From: Thermodesulfobacterium sp.
Lineage (GTDB): Bacteria > Desulfobacterota > Thermodesulfobacteria > Thermodesulfobacteriales > Thermodesulfobacteriaceae
DNA: 7,889 nt
Assembly (NCBI GenBank): GCA_021163085.1
Contig: JAGGXL010000184.1
Coordinates: 1 to 7,889 of the forward strand
Direction: 5' to 3'
Position 1 is the first letter of the stretch, and each line of letters opens with the position of its first letter. The position numbers and the translations under genes are program-made. The notes under the pieces are model-generated. The model saw only the letters and a list, made by a program, of their open reading frames with translations, had not been told where the DNA came from and made no database searches. Shown here in pieces: positions 1 through 5,301 of the stretch.

Positions 1-3
1 AAG

Positions 4-1035
4 ATGAATTTTTCTACTTATGTAAAACAAATAGAAAAGGATCTTGGAAAAAAGATAAAAATATTTTTAGGAATAAAAGATCCTTTTTTAAAATCTTTAC
101 TTTCTAAGTATTTCAAAAAAGTTGGCATAAAAGTTATAGAAAATTTTGATAAAGAAATAAGATTGAAAGATTTAAATGAATTTTTAGAATTTATTCAAAA
201 AGAAAAAATTCAAGTAATTTTAATAGATAGCGAAAATAAAGAAATAAGTTCATGGATAGAACAGTTTAAAAAAATTTATTCCGAGATTAAAATTTTGCTA
301 ATTTTAGAAATTAAGGTTTTAGAATATCTCTATTTAAAAAAGGGTAAACTTGTTGACTTTTTTACTTTAGGAGTAGATGATATTATTTTTAAACCTTTCA
401 GTTTAGAAGAACTTCAAGCTCGTATGTTAAGACTGTTAAAAGATTATTATTTAATGAAAAAAATAACAAGTGTACTCAAAGAAGATCCATTAACTCAGGT
501 ATTTAATAGGAGATATTTTGAAGAAACAATAAGAGAAGAAGTTTATCGAGCTTTGCGTCAAAAGTATCCTTTAACTTTAATTATGTTGGATTTGAATAAA
601 TTTAAGTGGTATAACGATAATTTTGGACATCAAGCCGGAGATGAGGTCTTAAGAAAAGTGGGGGAACTTATAAAATCTTGTGTAAGAATGGGAGTAGATA
701 AAGTATATAGATATGGAGGGGATGAATTTGTCATTCTTTTGCCTAATATTGTCTGTGAAAAAGCTATAGATGTAATGCACAGAATCTTTAAAAAATGGGA
801 TGAATTAATTTATCCAATAACTATAGCTGCTGGAATAGCCCAATTGATTCCTATGGAATCTCTTGAATTAACTGTTTCAGATTTAATAAAAAGAGCAGAT
901 TTAGCTATGTATGAAGCTAAAACAAAAGAAACTAATTATTGTAAGATTGATCCAAAAAGTATCTCTTTGAAAGAAGAAAAATCTGAGAAAAAATCAGAAA
1001 ATCTTTTTAAGGAAGAAATAGACCTACTTATATAA
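4..1035 (+). CDS. Diguanylate cyclase with degenerate receiver domain and GGDEF domain
   Basis: Probably a cytoplasmic enzyme making the second messenger c-di-GMP from two GTP. Residues about 18-145 resemble a response-regulator receiver: the acceptor-like D75 (ILIDSE) and the switch lysine K130 (FKPF) are present, but the paired acidic residues after strand 1 are replaced by I24-K25 (LGIKDPF where DDDPF is usual), so ordinary Mg-dependent phosphorylation is doubtful. Residues about 158-317 form the GGDEF domain: opening motif DPLTQVFNRRYF (161-172), metal Asp D196 in LDLNKF, N204, D213, and signature GGDEF at 238-242 in the canonical catalytic form. The product-inhibition I-site (RxxD just before GGDEF) is imperfect: D232 is in place, but the Arg position is M229, with R228 one residue earlier. 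The 343-aa length suits a REC-GGDEF protein with a charged tail. The start lies 3 nt from the window edge, so no ribosome site can be judged and a more upstream start is possible. Confidence 0.9.
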   Translation: MNFSTYVKQIEKDLGKKIKIFLGIKDPFLKSLLSKYFKKVGIKVIENFDKEIRLKDLNEFLEFIQKEKIQVILIDSENKEISSWIEQFKKIYSEIKILLILEIKVLEYLYLKKGKLVDFFTLGVDDIIFKPFSLEELQARMLRLLKDYYLMKKITSVLKEDPLTQVFNRRYFEETIREEVYRALRQKYPLTLIMLDLNKFKWYNDNFGHQAGDEVLRKVGELIKSCVRMGVDKVYRYGGDEFVILLPNIVCEKAIDVMHRIFKKWDELIYPITIAAGIAQLIPMESLELTVSDLIKRADLAMYEAKTKETNYCKIDPKSISLKEEKSEKKSENLFKEEIDLLI

Positions 1036-1087
1036 TAATCTTAAAATTAAATCTTTGAGTCAAGTAAATTTTAAATTTTATCAAGAG

Positions 1088-1161
1088 CGCCCCTGGCAGG
1101 ATTCGAACCTGCGACCTCGAGATTAGGAATCTCGCGCTCTATCCTACTGAGCTACAGGGGC
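1088..1161 (-). tRNA. tRNA-Arg (anticodon CCU)
   Basis: Reading the minus strand, all four arms fold. The acceptor GCCCCTG pairs perfectly with CAGGGGC, the D stem is GCTC/GAGC, the anticodon stem CGAGA/TCTCG is perfect with loop TTCCTAA, and the T stem GCAGG/CCTGC is perfect with loop TTCGAAT. Anticodon CCU (CCT in DNA) reads the AGG arginine codon. The total is 74 nt including a G discriminator. The next bases are CTC, so the 3' CCA is not encoded and must be added by a nucleotidyltransferase. It lies alone on the minus strand between two plus-strand transcription units, with its own promoter-like element upstream. No clear downstream terminator is seen. Confidence 0.96.
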
Positions 1162-1215
1162 TATAAAAAATTTTACTCTAATTTCCTAATTTTTACAATA
1201 AGAAATAAAAAATTT

Positions 1216-1244
1216 TTTATAAACGATTTTTAAAGTCTTGTCCA
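1216..1244 (-). promoter_or_regulatory. Sigma70-type promoter for tRNA-Arg
   Basis: On the minus strand a -35-like TGGACA (1239-1244) is followed after exactly 17 nt by a -10-like TATAAA (1216-1221), each 5/6 to consensus. Transcription would start near 1208-1210, giving a short 5' leader of about 47 nt before the mature tRNA end at 1161. The surroundings are AT-rich, which raises the chance of a random -10 match, but the GC-containing -35 and the ideal spacing give weight. Its -35 overlaps the -35 of the divergent plus-strand promoter. Confidence 0.55.
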
Positions 1245-1266
1245 TATTTAATTTTTAAATTACAAT
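1238..1266 (+). promoter_or_regulatory. Sigma70-type promoter for the GYD/MetE-like operon
   Basis: TTGTCC (1238-1243, 4/6 to the -35 consensus) is followed after 17 nt by TACAAT (1261-1266, 5/6 to the -10). The predicted start is near 1273, leaving a leader of about 30 nt that includes a strong ribosome site, AGGGGG at 1289-1294, 8 nt before the ATG at 1303. The -35 overlaps that of the minus-strand tRNA promoter by five bases. Confidence 0.5.
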
Positions 1267-1302
1267 CTTTAAATAATAAAGAATGAAAAGGGGGATAAAG
1301 AG

Positions 1303-1590
1303 ATGCCTTTTTATGTAATTTTAAGTACTTTAACAGATGACGGACTTGAAACAGTTAAGAAAAAACCACAAAGAATACTGGAAGTTAACAAAGAGCTTGA
1401 AGAAATGGGGATTAAGGTTATTTATCAATTTGCTGTTCTTGGCCAATATGATTTTGTGAGTATTATAGAGGCACCAGATAATGAAACAGTTATGAAAATG
1501 TCTGTGGAACTTGGTTCAAGAGGAACTGTTAAACTTACCAGTCTCCCTGCATTGAAGATTGAAGATTTTATAAATCTGGTAAAAAAATAA
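1303..1590 (+). CDS. GYD-domain protein
   Basis: A 95-aa single-domain protein matching the GYD family (small alpha/beta, dimeric ferredoxin-like fold, biochemical role unknown). The family-defining turn is at residues 47-50 (G-Q-Y-D) in LGQYDFVSIIEAPDNE, followed by an ELGSRGTVKLTSLPA stretch typical of the family's C-terminal half. The start is MPFYVILSTLTDDG, and the length equals the usual family length. The ATG is preceded by AGGGGG at 8-nt spacing, the best ribosome site in the plus-strand operon. It is the first gene of a probable operon, 45 nt before the MetE-like gene. No catalytic residues are obvious. A small-ligand-binding or accessory role is inference from the fold and from its position next to a second small alpha/beta protein (2691-2924). 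Confidence 0.88.
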   Translation: MPFYVILSTLTDDGLETVKKKPQRILEVNKELEEMGIKVIYQFAVLGQYDFVSIIEAPDNETVMKMSVELGSRGTVKLTSLPALKIEDFINLVKK

Positions 1591-1635
1591 ATAAATTTTT
1601 GATTTCTGAGAAGTTTTTATTAAAGTTAAGAGTCT

Positions 1636-2688
1636 ATGGAAAAACCTTCTCTTTCTTTAAAAACTACTCATATTGGAAGTTTACCTTTAGAGGGTGTAGA
1701 AAAATCCGTAGATATAATATTTGAATTTCTTGATATTCCTGTGTGGCCTCAAATGTCCAGATTTAAAGAAGAAAACATGATTTTGCAATTCAATGAAGGC
1801 TTACCCGGATTTAATAAAGAAAATGAAATACTGGATACCTCTTCATCTGATTTTGAAAACAAACTGATAGAATTTTACGAGTTATATTTCCAAATAATAG
1901 AAGAAGGAAAATTAGAGTTATTGAAAAATTTTTCACTTTCGGAAAACCATGCTAGGGGATTCCAAAAATTTATTCAAAAAGCACAAGAAACAAATCCTCC
2001 TATAGTAAAAGGACAAATTACAGGACCTTTTACCTTAGCTACAGCTCTAAAAACCGAAGGCAGAGAAAACCCTATATTCAGGGAAGATCTGAGAGATCTA
2101 ATTATTAAATTTATTACTTTAAAGGCATTATGGCAGGCGTTAGAACTTAAAAAAATATCTAATGAAGTTATTCTTTTTCTTGATGAACCAGGATTATCAG
2201 GATTTGGATCATCTTCTTTTATTACTATTTCTAAAGAATTGGTAATTTCTTTATTAAACGAAGTTATCGAAACTTTAAAACGGTTTGGAGTGATTATTGG
2301 GATTCATGTATGTGCCAATACATCATGGGACATAGTTCTGGACTCACAGGCTGATATTTTAAGTTTTGACAGTTTTAATTTTTACGATAAACTGATAATC
2401 TATAAAGATTCTCTTAAAAATTTTTTGAATGAGGAAAATAAATATTTAGCATGGGGGGTGATTCCAACAAATAGTGAAACTTTAAAAAATATTAGTTTAA
2501 AAGAAGTCATTCATAAATTCGAGGTTCAATTAGCTAATTTTTCTTCTTCCTTGGGCATTTCTGAAGAAGAAGTTCTTAAAAAAAGCTTATTTACTCCGGC
2601 TTGTGGACTTGGAAGTCTTTCAGATGCTCTATCCATTAAAGCATTAAAGTTATTAAAAAGTTTTAAAAATTCTATAGTAGGGAAGTAG
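1636..2688 (+). CDS. Compact MetE C-terminal-like (core-MetE / UROD-MetE superfamily) methyltransferase
   Basis: A 350-aa TIM-barrel-type protein related to the C-terminal catalytic half of cobalamin-independent methionine synthase. Visible family features are the opening TTHIGSLP (10-17), comparable to the TTTIGSFP of MetE; FWPQ-like VWPQM (36-40); KGQITGPFTL (125-134); and FLDEPGL (181-187), like the conserved DEP motif. The putative zinc ligands are H224-x-C226 (GIHVC), D245 at the position usually held by Glu (LSFDSF), and C323 (PACGLG). With this set it probably activates a thiol such as homocysteine for methyl transfer. The N-terminal folate-binding half of classical 750-aa MetE is absent, so the methyl donor is unknown and may be a methyl-corrinoid protein rather than folate. 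It could instead be a corrinoid:thiol methyltransferase of the MtaA/MtbA type. The ribosome site is weak (AAGAG close to the ATG). It sits second in the operon, 2 nt before the AsnC-type gene. Confidence 0.8.
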   Translation: MEKPSLSLKTTHIGSLPLEGVEKSVDIIFEFLDIPVWPQMSRFKEENMILQFNEGLPGFNKENEILDTSSSDFENKLIEFYELYFQIIEEGKLELLKNFSLSENHARGFQKFIQKAQETNPPIVKGQITGPFTLATALKTEGRENPIFREDLRDLIIKFITLKALWQALELKKISNEVILFLDEPGLSGFGSSSFITISKELVISLLNEVIETLKRFGVIIGIHVCANTSWDIVLDSQADILSFDSFNFYDKLIIYKDSLKNFLNEENKYLAWGVIPTNSETLKNISLKEVIHKFEVQLANFSSSLGISEEEVLKKSLFTPACGLGSLSDALSIKALKLLKSFKNSIVGK

Positions 2689-2690
2689 GA

Positions 2691-2924
2691 ATGGCTATTC
2701 GTGCCTATGTATTAATTAATACACAAATTGGACAAACGCAGAGTGTAATTGAAAAATTAAAAAAGATACCTGAAGTAAAAAAAATTGATATAATTATGGG
2801 GCCCTATGATATAATAGTTGAAATTGAAGTCCCTACTTACGAAGATATTTCAAACATTCTTCTTGAAAAAATACAGAACATTCCTGCTATTAATCATACT
2901 ATGACCTGTCCGGTGGTAGAATAA
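2691..2924 (+). CDS. Stand-alone AsnC/Lrp ligand-binding (RAM) domain protein
   Basis: A 77-aa protein matching the C-terminal effector-binding domain of Lrp/AsnC regulators without the helix-turn-helix. It reads as beta-alpha-beta-beta-alpha-beta: AYVLINT (5-11), helix 15-25, VKKIDIIMGPYDIIVEIEV (29-47) with the typical G-x-Y-D turn at 37-40, helix about 50-63, and a final strand with the motif NHTMTCPVV. Such single-domain proteins bind amino acids and can form oligomers or pair with full-length Lrp proteins. DNA binding by itself is not expected. It starts 2 nt after the methyltransferase stop, with GGGAAG at 2680-2685 serving as ribosome site inside the previous gene. It ends 1 nt before the HNH gene, so the three genes are very likely co-transcribed and translationally coupled. 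Confidence 0.9.
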   Translation: MAIRAYVLINTQIGQTQSVIEKLKKIPEVKKIDIIMGPYDIIVEIEVPTYEDISNILLEKIQNIPAINHTMTCPVVE

Positions 2925-2925
2925 A

Positions 2926-3528
2926 ATGGGGCAAAAAAATATCTTACAAGAGAAAGTTCTGGTTTTAAATAAATACTACCAAGCTATTCAAATTACTACA
3001 GTTCAAAAGGCTATCTGTCATTTGGTAAAAGGAACTGCTAAGGTAATAACTACTAATTGGACAACTCACACCTTAGAGGAGTGGATAAAGATAACAAAGT
3101 TTTTTGAAAACGGAAACGGCAAAGTGATAAGGAGTCCATCTATTTCCATTTTAGTTCCTGATGCTATTTATCTGCCTTACTATGAAAGCCTACCCAAAAT
3201 AGATGTAGTGTTTTCAAGACAAAATTTATTATTAAGAGATAAATACAGATGCCAGTATTGTGGAAAACATTTAAAAAATCCAAAAGATAGAACTATAGAC
3301 CATATAATTCCTAAAAGCAGAGGTGGTAAAACAGTATGGACTAATGTGGTTCTTTGCTGTAAAAAATGCAATTTAAAAAAAGGAGACAGAACACCTGAGG
3401 AAGCAGGATTAAAACTCTTAAAAACACCCAAAGCTCCAAAATGGCAAGCTTTGATTTTGGAAGAATTTCCCAAACACAAAAAAGATATATGGAAAGTTTT
3501 CTTAGACTTTGCAGGTCTTTTTGAATAA
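2926..3528 (+). CDS. HNH endonuclease family protein
   Basis: A 200-aa protein with an N-terminal segment typical of a widespread bacterial HNH family (VLVLNKYYQAIQ at 11-22, then AICHLVKGTAKVI) and a C-terminal HNH/zinc-ribbon nuclease domain at about 101-155. The visible elements are C109-x2-C112 (YRCQYCG), the catalytic D125-H126 in TIDHIIPKSRGG, N140 in WTNVV, and C145-x2-C148 followed by N149 (CKKCNLKKGDR). The two CxxC pairs should bind a structural zinc while the DH/N set forms the beta-beta-alpha-metal active site. The nuclease appears intact. The substrate is unknown, since relatives are usually single chromosomal genes without a proven role. The start follows the previous stop by 1 nt with only a weak GGTGGT upstream (2912-2917), suggesting coupling. 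It is the last gene of the operon and converges on the chemotaxis operon. Confidence 0.9.
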   Translation: MGQKNILQEKVLVLNKYYQAIQITTVQKAICHLVKGTAKVITTNWTTHTLEEWIKITKFFENGNGKVIRSPSISILVPDAIYLPYYESLPKIDVVFSRQNLLLRDKYRCQYCGKHLKNPKDRTIDHIIPKSRGGKTVWTNVVLCCKKCNLKKGDRTPEEAGLKLLKTPKAPKWQALILEEFPKHKKDIWKVFLDFAGLFE

Positions 3529-3542
3529 AAATTTTTTTATTC
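3523..3542. terminator. Possible weak bidirectional terminator between convergent operons
   Basis: GAATAAAAA (3523-3531) and TTTTTATTC (3534-3542) form a perfect 9-bp inverted repeat with a 2-nt centre. It covers the stop of the HNH gene and abuts the stop of the J-protein gene on the other strand. The stem is almost purely A-T, so a stable RNA hairpin is unlikely, but its position between convergent stops with T-runs on both strands fits a poor or bidirectional transcription end. It could also be chance in AT-rich DNA. Confidence 0.3.
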
Positions 3543-4463
3543 TTATTCTCTTTGAAAATTTCTTTGAGATTCAATAATATTAACAGCCTGTAAAATTAAT
3601 TTTTTTGCTTTAGAAGGAATCCCATCAGGAATATAAATTTGAAAATCTACCAATAAATCGCCTCTTTTCCCATTTTTTAAAAAAGGTCCTCTACCCTTTA
3701 TCACTATGGGTGGAGTTTTTGTAAAAAGTTTAGATGGGATCTTTTCTCTTCCCTCAAGGGTATTAATAGTAATTTCTTCTTTTAGTATCACATCCCAAAA
3801 AGGAATTTTACATTTATATACTAAGTTGTTATCTTTTAGGGTGAAATAAGGGTGAGGAATAACAGAAACCTCCAAATATAAATCGTATTTTGAATCTATT
3901 CTTTCCTTAGGAACAAAGATTATATCTCCTTCTTTTAACCCTAAGGGAATATCTATATACACTTCTCTCTGGACTCTTTTCTTTCCTTTTCCTTTGCATT
4001 CCTCACACTTTTCTATCAGTACACTTCCAGAACCTTTACAGTATGGACAGGTAAAGTAAGTATTAATATTTTTTCTTTTATCTTTATATTCTATAGACCC
4101 AGAACCTTTACAAAAACCACAATTTTTTGTTAAACCATTTTTCTTTTTTCCAGTGCCGTTACAGGCAGGACAAATTACTTCTTCCCCCATAATTTGGATC
4201 TTTTTTTTACCTCCTAAAGCTATTTCTTCTACTTTTAATTCCAGTACAGAAAATAAATAATTTCCTATTAACGGGCAATTATTAACTATCTCTATTTCGT
4301 GTTTTTCTTCAAATCTTTCTAAAACCTTTTGATACCAGTCTAATAAAGTTAAAAATTCCTCTTTATCTCCTCCTTTATCAGGGTGTAATTTTTTAGCCTG
4401 TTCTCTAAAATACTGTTTAATTTCTTCAAAAGAGGAAAAATTTTTTAAATTAATTTCACTCAT
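3543..4463 (-). CDS. Variant zinc-finger DnaJ-family (J-domain) co-chaperone
   Basis: A 306-aa Hsp40-like protein. A short J-domain occupies about residues 9-50, with HPD at 27-29 (KLHPDKGG) to stimulate an Hsp70 ATPase. The usual helix-I start (DYYEILGV) is missing and there is no Gly/Phe-rich linker. A client-binding domain begins near 73 (LELKVEEIALGG) and is interrupted by four complete zinc repeats: C98/C101, C115/C118, C139/C142 and C153/C156, each in CxxCxGxG form. It resumes with DIPLGLKEGD (171-180), the family-typical DLYLEVSVIPHPYF (194-207) and KRGDLLVDFQIYIP (266-279). Canonical DnaJ is about 370-380 aa; the shortening comes from the J-domain, linker and C-terminal end. I chose the ATG at 4463 because AAGGA lies 9 nt upstream. 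A TTG at 4472 overlapping the cheR stop would put that site too close. It is last in the chemotaxis operon, 5 nt after cheR, and is probably an additional rather than the housekeeping DnaJ (inference). Confidence 0.88.
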   Translation of the reverse strand: MSEINLKNFSSFEEIKQYFREQAKKLHPDKGGDKEEFLTLLDWYQKVLERFEEKHEIEIVNNCPLIGNYLFSVLELKVEEIALGGKKKIQIMGEEVICPACNGTGKKKNGLTKNCGFCKGSGSIEYKDKRKNINTYFTCPYCKGSGSVLIEKCEECKGKGKKRVQREVYIDIPLGLKEGDIIFVPKERIDSKYDLYLEVSVIPHPYFTLKDNNLVYKCKIPFWDVILKEEITINTLEGREKIPSKLFTKTPPIVIKGRGPFLKNGKRGDLLVDFQIYIPDGIPSKAKKLILQAVNIIESQRNFQRE

Positions 4464-4468
4464 AATCT

Positions 4469-5299
4469 TCAATCCTTTTTACGATAACAAAATGTTTTCC
4501 CGATAGTCTTTTTTTCCATGTCAGGAAAGCTTAAAGCTGGTATTTCAGTCGCTCCTAAAAGTAAATATCCTCCAGAATTCAACATTTTCCAGAGTTCTGT
4601 TAAAACCTTCTTTTTAACTTCGTCAGAGAAGTAAATTAAAACATAACGACAAAGAATAAGATCAAAGTTTCCCCAAATTTTTTTAGAAGCTTCTAATAGA
4701 TTAACTCTTTCAAATTTTACTAATTTCTTTACATCATCATTTATACGCCAATGAGCCCCGTCTTGTTTAAAATATTTTACTAAAAAGTTGATAGGAAGAC
4801 CTCTGTTGATTTCAACCTGATTGTAAATTCCTTTTTTAGCTTTTTCTAAACACTTTGCAGAAATATCAGTACCTAATATGTAAACCCTGTATTTTTGTAA
4901 ATAAAGTGAAAAGTGTTCTAATAAAAGCATTGCTATACTGTAAGGTTCCTGTCCTGTAGAACAACCTGCTGACCATATGTTGATCCTTCTTTCTTCTTCT
5001 CTTTTTTTAAATAATTCTGGTAAAATGTGTGTTTTAAGTGCTTCAAATGGGTGATAATCCCTAAAAAAATAGGTTTCGTTTGTTGTTAAGGCATCTATAA
5101 TTTCATTTAATAGCTTTAAATTTGCTCCTTTTTTTGTTATAGTCTGATAAAGATCTTTTAAATCTTTATATCCTAAACTTAAAGCCAATTCATTTAATCT
5201 ACTTTCAATTAAATATTCTTTTCCTGTAGTATAGGATATTCCTGATATTCTTTCTAAAAGAGCTGTAAAAAATTCAAAAACTTTCACTTTATCATCCAT
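4469..5299 (-). CDS. cheR: Chemotaxis protein methyltransferase CheR
   Basis: A cytoplasmic SAM-dependent enzyme that methylates glutamates on chemoreceptors for adaptation, opposing CheB. The 276 aa match the family's usual size of about 270-290. The N-terminal helical domain (about 5-65) is followed by TNETYFFRD (73-81), the SAM-binding loop SAGCSTGQEPYS (110-121), the acidic strand end GTDIS (143-147), the beta-subdomain region with NRGLP (165-169), and the strand motif ILCRYVLIYF (215-224). The last usually reads CRNVLIYF; here Tyr219 replaces the common Asn. No C-terminal TPR is fused. The ATG at 5299 begins 2 nt after the cheB stop and has no strong ribosome site (GGATG about 11 nt upstream), suggesting coupling to cheB. 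The stop overlaps the alternative TTG of the next gene. Confidence 0.96.
   Translation of the reverse strand: MDDKVKVFEFFTALLERISGISYTTGKEYLIESRLNELALSLGYKDLKDLYQTITKKGANLKLLNEIIDALTTNETYFFRDYHPFEALKTHILPELFKKREEERRINIWSAGCSTGQEPYSIAMLLLEHFSLYLQKYRVYILGTDISAKCLEKAKKGIYNQVEINRGLPINFLVKYFKQDGAHWRINDDVKKLVKFERVNLLEASKKIWGNFDLILCRYVLIYFSDEVKKKVLTELWKMLNSGGYLLLGATEIPALSFPDMEKKTIGKTFCYRKKD
4473..4477 (-). promoter_or_regulatory. Ribosome binding site deciding the J-protein start
   Basis: AAGGA on the minus strand, inside the last codons of cheR, lies 9 nt before the ATG at 4463-4461. It supports that ATG over the in-frame TTG at 4472-4470, which would directly touch this site. Confidence 0.6.
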
Positions 5300-5301
5300 T
5301 T

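Noticed and set aside
1036..1087. AT-rich dyad downstream of the GGDEF gene and the tRNA as terminator
   Set aside because: The repeats around 1065-1080 are only runs of A and T without a stable stem or a proper hairpin plus T-tract.
1591..1635. Possible terminator or promoter between the GYD and MetE-like genes
   Set aside because: No hairpin and no paired -35/-10 boxes are visible in these 45 nt, so the genes are treated as one operon.
3180..3479. Minus-strand open frame opposite the HNH gene
   Set aside because: Fully antisense to a gene with conserved nuclease motifs; the translation has no recognisable domain and there is no ribosome site or operon logic.
3341..3574. Minus-strand open frame across the convergent junction
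   Set aside because: Overlaps the ends of two well-supported genes, has no recognisable domain and no plausible translation signal.
4464..4472. TTG start at 4472 for the J-protein, overlapping the cheR stop
   Set aside because: The AAGGA ribosome site directly abuts this TTG but is 9 nt from the ATG at 4463, so the shorter 306-aa form is preferred.
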